Shown here piece after piece: positions 1-6,958 of a DNA stretch of 20,248 nucleotides. How positions within the stretch are numbered: position 1 is the first letter of the stretch; each line of letters begins with the position of its first letter. The stretch covers positions 1 through 20,248 of the forward strand of contig CAXBPZ010000019.1 in the NCBI GenBank assembly GCA_963977845.1, written 5' to 3'. Source of the DNA: Methylopumilus sp003533095. GTDB taxonomy: Bacteria > Pseudomonadota > Gammaproteobacteria > Burkholderiales > Methylophilaceae. The notes under the pieces are model-generated. The model had not been told where the DNA came from. It saw nothing but the letters and a program-made list of their open reading frames with translations, and made no database searches. Made by a program: the position numbers and the translations under genes.

Positions 1-807
1 GCCGCTGCATACTGCTTACTTTTGGGAGACGGCACCTTTCTTCAGGGTGTTGATACCGTTTGCGGGTGGTATTGTTGGGTATGAACTAACGTGCAACTAT
101 TTTAATGCACGCATATCATCAGTAGCATTCATACTCGTTGCATTCATTGCTTATCTTATCGTTACTTATACAAAGAAGCACAAGAGCTATTACCCCATGC
201 TTAGTTTTTTGCTGGTGAGCGGGATGCTGTTTGCGGGTGGTTATTCCCTTTCCCTGTTGAATGATGCGCGCAATGACAGGCGCCACTTTTCAAAAATTTG
301 CAATGATAGAAACTCGTACCTGGTGCACATAACCGGCACTCCTGCAGAAAGGGAACGGACATGGAAAATACTGTGAGCATACTTAATACCGTTGATAGCA
401 GCGGAGTGAAAACTGCAACCGGCAAGGCATTCCTATATGTGTATAAGAGCGGGTACCCGCTGCGGTTGCAGAAAGGGGACAGTATTATTGTACCTGGTAA
501 ATGGCAGGCTATAAAAACGGCAGGCAACCCTTTTGAGTTTGATTATGCAACTTACTGCGGGAGGAACGGGATAATGAGGCAGCAGTTTTGCAGCAGGGGA
601 GAAATACGCACTTATGGGATCAACAACCCTGCAGCCAACTCATTTACAGAGCGCACGCATGACCGGTGCATGGCACAACTTGATAAGTATGTACCGGATA
701 AAAAAGCACGCGGGCTGATGCAGGCAATGCTATTGGGCGATGAGGTGAACCTGGATGAGGAGCTGCGCGATGCTTATGCGGAAACGGGTATTATCCACAT
801 TATAGCC

Positions 808-882
808 ATATCGGGAGGCAATGTGGCGATATTTTTTATTGTTAAATATCGGGAGGCAATGTGGCGATATTTTTTATTGTTA
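808..882. repeat. 37-base tandem direct repeat (period 38) inside comEC
   Basis: Bases 808-844 and 846-882 are identical 37-base copies separated by a single A at 845. The period of 38 is not a multiple of three and puts comEC out of frame. Reading from the second copy restores the expected ComEC sequence, so one copy is extra. It lies about 60 bases from the abrupt composition change, which suggests an assembly artefact. Confidence 0.9.
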
Positions 883-934
883 TTTCTTTCCTGCTACGAT
901 GGCTGAAACATAAAAAACACTTGTGGGTAAAATA

Positions 935-950
935 TTTAAGCCATAAAAAA
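935..950. other. Junction between the Bacteroidota-like and betaproteobacterial segments
   Basis: ComEC homology on the plus strand reads to about base 940 (LWVKY). CtaA homology on the minus strand reads down to about 944 (VLFIQIFL). The two meet in a short A-rich stretch (ATAAAAAAA, 942-950) that could belong to either side, so microhomology of a few bases is possible. Both genes are cut in mid-domain with no mobile-element ends, target-site duplication or tRNA at the join. Confidence 0.75.
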
Positions 951-1504
951 ATTTGAATAAATAATACAAATAAAGAAAATCTTACTAAGAAAATTTCATA
1001 CTTATACTTTAGAGTGTTTGCTTGAATTTTTCCCCAATAGCGATGGGTTACAAATGTTAAAAGTCCAAGCGTAGTCATACCTCCTATTAGATGTGCGCTT
1101 ACTACAATAGGTTTTAACAAAAGTGTTACTGTCCACATGCCAAGTAACGCCTGAAAAATAACAAGAAGAACTATGGCGTAGGGTACAATTGGATTCACTC
1201 TTAGAATCTTCTTATTTTTATAAGAAATAATTCCAATTAAGAGAATCATTAACCCTAGGAATCCTGCTACATAGCGATGAATCATTTCCTTCCATGCCTT
1301 ATCCGTTTCAATGTGTTGCGAAGGAAAATTTAATTCTGCATTTTCTATTGCTGTTTGGCTTTCAGGAACTGAGAGTGTTCCAAAACATCCTGGCCAATCT
1401 GGGCATCCAAGTCCAGCATCAGATAATCTTACGTAGGCTCCCAAAACAACCAAACAAAAAGCAGTAATAGTTGTAAGTAGGAGTAATTTTTTAAAGTATT
1501 TCAT
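941..1504 (-). CDS. ctaA: Heme A synthase (COX15/CtaA), N-terminal half only
   Basis: CtaA oxidises the C8 methyl of heme O to make heme A, the cofactor of aa3/caa3 oxidases, in the cytoplasmic membrane. The protein starts with a transmembrane helix and carries the family signature GAYVRLSDAGLGCPDWPGC at residues 22-40. Histidines sit in HRYVAG (residue 76) and SAHLIGG (137), the positions expected for heme ligands of the first four-helix half. Family members are usually about 340 residues. Here recognisable sequence ends near residue 187 (LFIQIFL), and the remaining ~33 residues read into foreign DNA. The second half and any following ctaB are absent. As written the product would be non-functional, but I think the truncation is an assembly effect. 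TlpA-like lies divergently at its 5' side. Confidence 0.9.
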
Positions 1505-1566
1505 TTATTTAAAATTTGTTTAATCTATAATTAATTAAATTAATAAAATTATATCATTCATCACTT
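1505..1566. promoter_or_regulatory. Divergent AT-rich promoter region between ctaA and the tlpA-like gene
   Basis: This spacer separates two divergently transcribed genes, so it should hold promoters for both. A plus-strand TATAAT lies at 1526-1531 and a minus-strand TATAAT at 1553-1548. No convincing -35 box was found for either, and such hexamers are common by chance in DNA this AT-rich. Confidence 0.3.
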
Positions 1567-2058
1567 ATGACAAAAAAATATCAGTGGCTTGTGTTAGTGC
1601 TAGCAGCCATTCTATTTGTAGGGCTAATTACTAATTCAATTTTCCCTAATAAGGCGCCCAATCTAAAAGTCTCCTCAACAACAGGAGAGGCAATGATGAT
1701 ATACGATAAAAATTATAAATTTACTATCATCAATTTTTGGGCAACAGACTGTCCAGGATGTATAAAAGAAATGCCCAATTTAGCAGACACTTACAATAAA
1801 TATAAAAACCAAGGCATTCAAATTATTGCTATATCTATGTTTTATGATCCACCTAATCAAGTTTTAAATTTCATTAAAAAAAATAACATTCCTTTTCCTG
1901 TTGTTATTGATGCAGATAATAAAATTGCACAACAATTCGAAAATATTCGATTAACCCCTACTTCTATTTTGATTAATCAAAAAGGTCAAATTATTGATCA
2001 AATTGTTGGTGAAATCGACTTTAATAAATTAGAAAATATCTTATCTAAAAATATATAA
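1567..2058 (+). CDS. TlpA/ResA-like thiol-disulfide oxidoreductase
   Basis: This is a membrane-anchored thioredoxin-fold protein, predicted to face the periplasm. An uncleaved signal anchor covers about residues 7-26. The thioredoxin-like domain follows, with the redox motif WATDCPGC (Cys62 and Cys65) and the cis-proline region RLTPTS (Pro131). At 163 residues it has normal length for the family. TlpA proteins keep the CuA-site cysteines of CoxB and the cysteines of SCO reduced for copper loading; that role fits this locus but is inferred from context. It is transcribed against the surrounding genes, splits ctaA from the rest of the operon, and its stop codon directly abuts the stop of the convergent SCO-like gene. 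Confidence 0.85.
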   Translation: MTKKYQWLVLVLAAILFVGLITNSIFPNKAPNLKVSSTTGEAMMIYDKNYKFTIINFWATDCPGCIKEMPNLADTYNKYKNQGIQIIAISMFYDPPNQVLNFIKKNNIPFPVVIDADNKIAQQFENIRLTPTSILINQKGQIIDQIVGEIDFNKLENILSKNI

Positions 2059-2649
2059 TTAGCCCGCCCAAGAATATTTAAGAAGCCTTACTATGTCTTT
2101 GCGTATCTCTTGTGACTTTATCTTATTACTATAAACCATCATTAAATTTGACATAGGATCAACAACATAAACATTTCCACTATCGATAGCTTTATATGAA
2201 GGTCTATCGAATTGCAAAGCTAATTTTGAAACATCCTCTAATGGTTTATTAAGAATAATTAAATCTGGATATTTTTCGTGAATCTTATTTATATTCTTAT
2301 CTAATGTAATAAGAATTCTCTGAACTCTTGGAATATCTTTGTCAAATGAAACATGGATTTGACGTAAATCATATAATTTATTTTCACAAATAGTTTTACA
2401 TTCATTCGTTATATAAACAAGACTCCATTTATCTTTCATTAAGCCTGAGACTTCAACTTTTTTTGAGGAATCTTTAGCGCTCTCTAAATTATTTGGAACA
2501 TTTATTTTTATAATGGGTTTAACGAGCTCACCGTAACTATGGCTGCCTGGATGCCAATCATACCGGTACATCAACATCACAATAACTAATGGCGCTATAA
2601 AAATTAGAGTCATAAAAATAACTATAATTTGATTTTTTTTAATTATCAT
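2059..2649 (-). CDS. Membrane-anchored SCO/thioredoxin-fold-like protein of the cox cluster
   Basis: A 196-residue protein with one N-terminal transmembrane helix (about residues 8-28) and a periplasmic domain. A CxxxC pair in NECKTICENK (Cys84, Cys88) follows a KWSLVYI strand, as in SCO/SenC copper chaperones. The later stretch SGNVYVVDPMSNLMMVY resembles the strand segment of that fold. I did not see the conserved SCO histidine, so it may be a redox or structural relative rather than a copper carrier. Similar proteins sit beside SURF1 and ctaA in many betaproteobacteria. Its ATG overlaps the SURF1 stop by four bases (ATGA, 2649-2646), which implies translational coupling. A role in CuA assembly is inferred from context. 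Confidence 0.7.
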   Translation of the reverse strand: MIIKKNQIIVIFMTLIFIAPLVIVMLMYRYDWHPGSHSYGELVKPIIKINVPNNLESAKDSSKKVEVSGLMKDKWSLVYITNECKTICENKLYDLRQIHVSFDKDIPRVQRILITLDKNINKIHEKYPDLIILNKPLEDVSKLALQFDRPSYKAIDSGNVYVVDPMSNLMMVYSNKIKSQEIRKDIVRLLKYSWAG

Positions 2650-3401
2650 TTAGTAGTTGTCCTTTTTGAATTCCCTTTTGTAATATTCTTTTTTTTAAAC
2701 CCTAAATACAAATAAATCAAAATAGAAGCTATCGCAAATCCGTACCATTGATATCCATAACTTAAATGAGTTTGAATTCTATCGTCTGGTCTTACCCAAT
2801 GTCTTGCGAACCCGCCTTCGTTATTAGGGGACATTTTTAAAATAAAGGGCAATACCTTTTTTGGGACAAGTTCTCTATATAAATTAAGGTCCATATTTTG
2901 CCAAACTTTATTCCATTCTTTAGCACTCGTTTTCTTTTCTAATGAGTAAAATTTATGGCTAGGCAGCCAAATAAAACCCTCAACACTTTGTGAAGATAAA
3001 GGTACATTTACTTCTGGAATTTGATCGTGGTTTTCAGATGCTTCTATCCATCCTCGATTTATGAGAATAATATTTTCAGAACCATCAATTGCTAATGGTG
3101 TAAGAACATAATACCCTGGACGCTCCCCATCAAACTGATTATCTACAAGTATTTGATATTGAGGTAAATATTTCCCAAGAACGCGAACTTTTTTATAACG
3201 TATTTCATCAAGATTCGAAAAATTGACGGGTAGCTCTGTAGCAGGATCATTTTCGTATTTATTATATTGCGCTTGCAACGACATTTTTAATTGTGCTTTA
3301 TTAAGCTGCCATGAGCCCAATTTCATACATGTGATTGCAAATATCAATGTAAGCAATGTAGCCTTTATTGTTGAATTAAAATATTTATCTTTAAAATTCA
3401 T
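2646..3401 (-). CDS. SURF1 family cytochrome oxidase assembly protein
   Basis: SURF1 (Shy1) helps insert heme a into subunit I of aa3-type oxidases. The protein has the expected two-helix layout: an N-terminal helix at about residues 12-28 followed by the signature GSWQLNKAQLK, and a C-terminal helix at about 216-237 preceded by THLSYGYQWYGFA. Between them is the periplasmic domain, with VDNQFDGERPGYYVLTPL and INRGWI, both typical of the family. The length of 251 residues is normal. It lies in the assembly part of the locus, is coupled by a four-base overlap to the SCO-like gene, and is divergent from the DUF2909 gene. Confidence 0.93.
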   Translation of the reverse strand: MNFKDKYFNSTIKATLLTLIFAITCMKLGSWQLNKAQLKMSLQAQYNKYENDPATELPVNFSNLDEIRYKKVRVLGKYLPQYQILVDNQFDGERPGYYVLTPLAIDGSENIILINRGWIEASENHDQIPEVNVPLSSQSVEGFIWLPSHKFYSLEKKTSAKEWNKVWQNMDLNLYRELVPKKVLPFILKMSPNNEGGFARHWVRPDDRIQTHLSYGYQWYGFAIASILIYLYLGFKKKNITKGNSKRTTTK

Positions 3402-3467
3402 TTTTAAAATTGCAAATTAAATTTTCGAGCTGCATAATACATGGACTCGAGTAACGGACAAATCATT

Positions 3468-3662
3468 ATGTTTATAAAATTAATTATTGTAGTTTTCTTA
3501 ATACTTATTATCGCTAGTTTATTTTCAGCCTTATTGTCTCTTGGAAAAAATAAGGGGACTGGAAATAAAACTGCAAAGGCGTTAACAATTAGAATCGGGT
3601 TATCTTTCTTACTATTTATACTTTTGCTTTTAGCTTTTAAGTTTGGAATTATTGGTCATTAA
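3468..3662 (+). CDS. DUF2909 twin-transmembrane protein
   Basis: A very small membrane protein of unknown function, 64 residues from the chosen start. Two hydrophobic segments (about residues 2-23 and 42-60) flank a charged loop with KNKGTGNKTAKALTIRIGLS, the hallmark of the DUF2909 proteins found between SURF1 and coxC in betaproteobacteria. An upstream ATG at 3441 would add nine residues (MDSSNGQII). I prefer 3468 because family members normally begin directly with the first helix and a weak GGA lies about nine bases upstream. The gene runs opposite to its neighbours and ends just before a strong terminator. A part in oxidase assembly or stability is only a guess from its position. Confidence 0.75.
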   Translation: MFIKLIIVVFLILIIASLFSALLSLGKNKGTGNKTAKALTIRIGLSFLLFILLLLAFKFGIIGH

Positions 3663-3667
3663 AAAAT

Positions 3668-3697
3668 AAAAAAGGCGATACTAAGATCGCCTTTTTT
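3668..3697. terminator. Bidirectional rho-independent terminator between DUF2909 and coxC
   Basis: A perfect six-base stem GGCGAT/ATCGCC (3674-3679 and 3686-3691) with loop ACTAAG is flanked by six A on the left and six T on the right. It can therefore stop transcription from the plus-strand DUF2909 gene and from the minus-strand coxC operon. If it works on the minus strand, SURF1 and the genes beyond it need their own promoter. Confidence 0.9.
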
Positions 3698-3713
3698 GCT
3701 TCTGTGTTTATTT

Positions 3714-4598
3714 TTATAACCAATAAACAAATACAAATAAGCCGAGCCAAACCACATCAACAAAGTGCCAGTACCATGCAACACCCTCAAAACCAAAGTG
3801 ATTTGAAGGAGTAAAATGACCCTTCATACTTCTTAATAGAATTACAATTAACATTAAAGTTCCAAGCATTACGTGAAATCCATGAAACCCTGTAAGCATA
3901 AAGAAGGTGGCGCCATATGCACCTGCGCCTAGTGTGAGACCCATTTCTGTATAAGCATGATGATATTCCATAGCCTGACAAATTAAGAATGAAATACCTA
4001 ATAAAACAGTTAAAAATAAACCAATGACAAGTTGCTTACGATTTTTCTTTAATAAACCCCAGTGTGCCCAGGTAACCGTTGCACCAGATGTTAAAAGTAA
4101 AAGTGTATTGACTGCGGGTAGTCCCCATGCCGCCATAGGTGTAAATTTAGCAACCACGTACTCTTTACCTAAGACGACACCGCCTGGTCCAGCTGAGGGC
4201 CATGCGTCCGTAAACCCTTTATACATCGTAAATTCTGGATCGAATGAAGCCAACTCTGGAATTGCAATAATTCTCATGAAAAATAAAGCGCCGAAAAAAG
4301 CTGCGAAAAAAGCAACTTCAGAACCTATAAATGTAATCATACCCATACGAAATGATTTGTCTTCCCATTTTGAATAGGCCCCTTCTTGGCATTCTGAAAC
4401 TACATTTGCCATCCATTTAAATATCATGGTAAGAGCGACTGTAGCGCCAAATATCATCATCCATTTGCCTACAGCAAAGCTATTAAGCTTGAATACAAAC
4501 CCAGTAAGAAGCGTTAAAAGTCCTACGGATAAAAAGATAGAATAATTAGCCGAATGAGGAACGAAGTACTGCCCAGATTTTTGAGTTTGAGTTGCCAT
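3714..4598 (-). CDS. coxC: Cytochrome c oxidase subunit III
   Basis: Subunit III of the heme-copper oxidase, a multi-spanning membrane protein without redox centres that stabilises subunit I and proton uptake through the D-channel. The protein has 294 residues and about seven hydrophobic segments. Family signatures include GSEVAFFAAFFGALFF, the FHGFHVMLGTLML helix, and the C-terminal segment GVAWYWHFVDVVWLGLFVFV that ends the protein. An AAGGAAT element stands before the ATG. It follows ctaG on the same strand and is closed by the terminator at 3668-3697. Confidence 0.97.
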   Translation of the reverse strand: MATQTQKSGQYFVPHSANYSIFLSVGLLTLLTGFVFKLNSFAVGKWMMIFGATVALTMIFKWMANVVSECQEGAYSKWEDKSFRMGMITFIGSEVAFFAAFFGALFFMRIIAIPELASFDPEFTMYKGFTDAWPSAGPGGVVLGKEYVVAKFTPMAAWGLPAVNTLLLLTSGATVTWAHWGLLKKNRKQLVIGLFLTVLLGISFLICQAMEYHHAYTEMGLTLGAGAYGATFFMLTGFHGFHVMLGTLMLIVILLRSMKGHFTPSNHFGFEGVAWYWHFVDVVWLGLFVFVYWL

Positions 4599-4641
4599 CT
4601 TTAAATATTCCTTAGTTTTCTAAATTTATTAAAAATAATCT

Positions 4642-5181
4642 TTATTTTACAGCACTATAAAATGCATAAGACAAAGTTACAGTATTGATGTCTTTTGGCA
4701 AATCGGTGCTTATATAAAACCTCATTGGAAATATTTTTGTTTCGCCAGCTTTTAACTCCTGTCGTTGAAAACAGAAACATTCCAATTTTTTAAAATAAGG
4801 TGAAGCTTGTCCAGGGCTAAGGCTTGGAATTGCCTGTCCAGCTACCACCCCATTTGTAATATTTTTAGCTGTAAATGTCACGGCTAAAATTTCCCCAGGA
4901 TTAACATTTACACTACTTTGGTTTGGATAAAAGTTCCACCCCAAACCTGGCATTACAGTACTTGTAAACTCTACCTTTATGGATCTTGTCAAATCAACTT
5001 TAGTGCTTGATTCATCAGCTACTGAATTTGTTTTTCCGTTAAGCCCGGTTACTGTGCAAATTAAGTTGTAAAGTGGAACTAAAGCAAATGCAAATAAAAT
5101 TGATCCTAAAACTAACCCTAACAACTTAATAACTAAAAGCTTATTCTTTTTTCTTAAATTCTTATTCTTTAATGACTCCAT
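4642..5181 (-). CDS. ctaG: Cytochrome c oxidase assembly protein CtaG/Cox11
   Basis: Cox11/CtaG delivers copper to the CuB site of subunit I. One membrane anchor covers about residues 15-37 and is followed by the conserved NLICTVTGLNGKT (Cys42). The periplasmic domain has the family segments MPGLGWNFYPNQ and AIPSLSPGQASPYF. The copper-binding ECFCF lies at residues 134-138 (Cys135, Cys137). The frame is open to an ATG at 5208, which would add nine residues. I chose the ATG at 5181 because the family starts with a short charged segment before the helix, and because the 40-residue upstream gene then overlaps it by only 13 bases. Confidence 0.94.
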   Translation of the reverse strand: MESLKNKNLRKKNKLLVIKLLGLVLGSILFAFALVPLYNLICTVTGLNGKTNSVADESSTKVDLTRSIKVEFTSTVMPGLGWNFYPNQSSVNVNPGEILAVTFTAKNITNGVVAGQAIPSLSPGQASPYFKKLECFCFQRQELKAGETKIFPMRFYISTDLPKDINTVTLSYAFYSAVK

Positions 5182-5291
5182 AAAAGAACCATAGATAATT
5201 TGTACCAAATCAAAGCAACTATAATAAGAATAATTGCTAAATTTCTATTTCTTCCTTTTAATTTTTCTTCATTCTTAGTTTTATCAGTCAT
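5169..5291 (-). CDS. Small single-helix cytochrome oxidase assembly-type peptide (40 aa)
   Basis: A short gene between coxA and ctaG, read directly from the minus strand: ATG at 5291-5289, stop TAA at 5171-5169, 40 codons. The product has a charged N-terminus (MTDKTKNEEKLKGRNRN) and one hydrophobic helix (LAIILIIVALIWY, residues 18-30). Many betaproteobacteria carry a comparable 35-45 residue 'cytochrome oxidase small assembly protein' in exactly this place. Its 3' end overlaps ctaG by 13 bases, which suggests translational coupling. Identity rests on position, size and layout, since so short a sequence has little else to compare. Its start lies about 10 bases after a hairpin downstream of coxA. 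Confidence 0.65.
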   Translation of the reverse strand: MTDKTKNEEKLKGRNRNLAIILIIVALIWYKLSMVLLWSH

Positions 5292-5293
5292 TT

Positions 5294-5324
5294 TAAAAAT
5301 CAAGGCTGAATTTCTTCAGCCTTG
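5294..5324 (-). terminator. Hairpin with short T-run between coxA and the assembly genes
   Basis: On the minus strand, downstream of the coxA stop, a perfect ten-base stem CAAGGCTGAA/TTCAGCCTTG (5324-5315 and 5310-5301) closes a GAAA tetraloop. A short ATTTTT follows. It is strong enough to be a terminator, but the same-strand assembly genes begin right after it. It may terminate partially, or protect the coxBA message 3' end after processing. Confidence 0.7.
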
Positions 5325-5333
5325 GTACTTTGA

Positions 5334-6926
5334 TTATTTAATAGTTGGTTGCTTTGTAAAGCTATGATACGGCGGGGGTGAGGATAATGTCCATTCAAGA
5401 CCTCTAGCGCCTTCCCAAACTTGACCAGTAGCTTTTTTGCCGCCTCTCATACATTGAATAATATTGTATGCAAAGATAAGTTGTGACAACCCTAAAACAA
5501 AAGCTGCTACAGTAGAAATCGCATTAAATTCTGCGAACTGAAGCGCATAGTCAGGTATACGACGAGGCATGCCTGCTAGACCGAGGAAGAATTGCGGAAT
5601 AAATGTTAAGTTAAACGATATAGCGGTTAACCAGAAATGAAGCTTACCCAGTCTTTCACTAAACATGTAACCAGTCATTTTTGGTAACCAGTAATATACA
5701 CCAGCCATAATACCCATCATGCCACCAGCAAAGAATGTATAGTGAAAATGTGCAACCACAAAATATGAATGGTGGTATTGAGCATCAGCAGCAACGTCAG
5801 CAAGGACTAAACCTGTAAGCCCACCTACACCAAAAATAATGATCCAACCTACAGCGAATAACATAGGCGTTTCAAATGTCATTGAGCCCTTCCATAAATT
5901 TGCAATCCAGCAGAAGAATAAGACTGCTAGAGGCAAGGAAATAGACATGGTTGCATACATAAAGTAAGCAAGCGCTGGAATAGGCATACCAGCTGTAAAG
6001 AAATGATGTGCCCAAACAACTAAAGCTAAAACACCAATCGCTATTAAAGAATAAACTTGAGCTTTATATCCAAATACAGGCTTTCTTGTGAATGTTTGAA
6101 GAATATCTGGCATAAAACCCCAGATTGGTAATAAAACAATGTAAACCTCTGGATGAGCAAAGAACCAGAATAAATGTTGATATAGGATTGGATCACCACC
6201 ACCAGCAGCATCAAAAAAGTGTGTACCAAAATGTCTGTCAGTTAATATCATGGTTACAGCACCTGCAAGAACTGGAAGCGTTGCAACTAAAAGAAATGCT
6301 GTTACCAACCAGCCCCACGCAAAAATAGGCATTTTCATCAACGTCATGCCAGGTGCGCGCATATTGAAGATAGTTACAATAACATTAATTGAACCAAGAA
6401 TTGAAGATACGCCTAGTGTATGAATTGCAAAAATAGCAAAATCAACACCAATACCACCCTGAACAGATAAAGGTGTATAAAAAGTCCATCCTGCACCTGC
6501 TGCGCCATCACCTACACCAAATAAGGCTAGAATAAATGGAAGAATTAACAGAAGCGCTGCGGGAGGTAAGAGCCAAAAACCCCAATTATTAATTCGAGGA
6601 AGTGCCATATCTGGCGCACCAATTTGTAATGGGATCATCCAGTTTGCAAATCCAGTAGCAGCTGGCATTAATGCACCAAAAATCATAATCAAAGCATGAT
6701 TGCCAATTAATTGATTATAAAACTCAGGCTTCATCAACTGAAGACCTGGCTGAAAAAGCTCAGCTCGAACCGCAAGAATCATGAGCCCACCAATAAAGAA
6801 CATAATCAAGGAAAATATAAGATACATCGTTCCAATATCTTTATGATTGGTTGTTGTAAACCAATGCTTGATGCCTTTTGGATGATCATGATGATGATCA
6901 TGATGAACTGCGGCTTTTGTACTCAT
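5334..6926 (-). CDS. coxA: Cytochrome c oxidase subunit I, K-channel lysine absent
   Basis: Catalytic subunit of the caa3-type oxidase, reducing O2 to water in the cytoplasmic membrane and pumping protons. The 530 residues include heme a ligands His77 and His395, heme a3 ligand His393, CuB ligands His258, His307 and His308, and Tyr262 in HPEVY for the His-Tyr crosslink. D-channel residues are present: Asp106 in GAPDMALPR, Asn95, Asn113, and Glu260. The usual K-channel motif PTGVK is replaced by PLAVL at 332-336, so both the Thr and the essential Lys are Leu. The in-frame codons around it look intact, arguing against a frameshift. The N-terminus is His-rich (residues 8-15). A clear GGAG lies upstream of the ATG. 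It follows coxB by 32 bases. Confidence 0.97.
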   Translation of the reverse strand: MSTKAAVHHDHHHDHPKGIKHWFTTTNHKDIGTMYLIFSLIMFFIGGLMILAVRAELFQPGLQLMKPEFYNQLIGNHALIMIFGALMPAATGFANWMIPLQIGAPDMALPRINNWGFWLLPPAALLLILPFILALFGVGDGAAGAGWTFYTPLSVQGGIGVDFAIFAIHTLGVSSILGSINVIVTIFNMRAPGMTLMKMPIFAWGWLVTAFLLVATLPVLAGAVTMILTDRHFGTHFFDAAGGGDPILYQHLFWFFAHPEVYIVLLPIWGFMPDILQTFTRKPVFGYKAQVYSLIAIGVLALVVWAHHFFTAGMPIPALAYFMYATMSISLPLAVLFFCWIANLWKGSMTFETPMLFAVGWIIIFGVGGLTGLVLADVAADAQYHHSYFVVAHFHYTFFAGGMMGIMAGVYYWLPKMTGYMFSERLGKLHFWLTAISFNLTFIPQFFLGLAGMPRRIPDYALQFAEFNAISTVAAFVLGLSQLIFAYNIIQCMRGGKKATGQVWEGARGLEWTLSSPPPYHSFTKQPTIK

Positions 6927-6958
6927 TTTTATTTCTCCAAAAAAATCTTAATTATTTG

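Larger units (their letters stand above)
1..950 (+). pseudogene. comEC: ComEC/Rec2 competence protein, N-terminal fragment, broken and Bacteroidota-like
   Basis: ComEC is the inner-membrane channel that carries single-stranded DNA into the cell during transformation. The frame is open from base 2, so the gene starts upstream of the window. The segment around 44-80 (RVLIPFAGGIVGYE) and the following hydrophobic helices fit the N-terminal membrane region. A soluble stretch follows, and then the competence-domain motif (HIIAISGGNVA) near 797-830. The reading frame breaks twice. Near 364-367 one A seems to be missing, because adding one restores WKNTVSIL. A 38-base tandem duplication at 808-882 shifts the frame again. 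After the second copy the original frame resumes (ISFLLRWLKHKKHLWVKY) and ends abruptly near 940. Base composition is richer in G+C than the rest of the window. This is either an assembly chimera or, less likely, a transferred and decayed gene. Confidence 0.8.

Noticed and set aside
808..882. Direct repeat as CRISPR-like or insertion-sequence footprint
   Set aside because: Only two copies with a one-base gap, inside a coding region, with no spacers or transposase; better explained as a tandem duplication or assembly error.
4024..4377. Plus-strand open frame of 117 codons inside coxC
   Set aside because: Lies fully antisense to a well-supported subunit III gene and shows no family features.
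6880..6905. Palindromic ATGATCATGATG-type repeat as an operator
   Set aside because: It is simply the His/Asp codons of the CoxA N-terminus, which is His-rich in related oxidases too.
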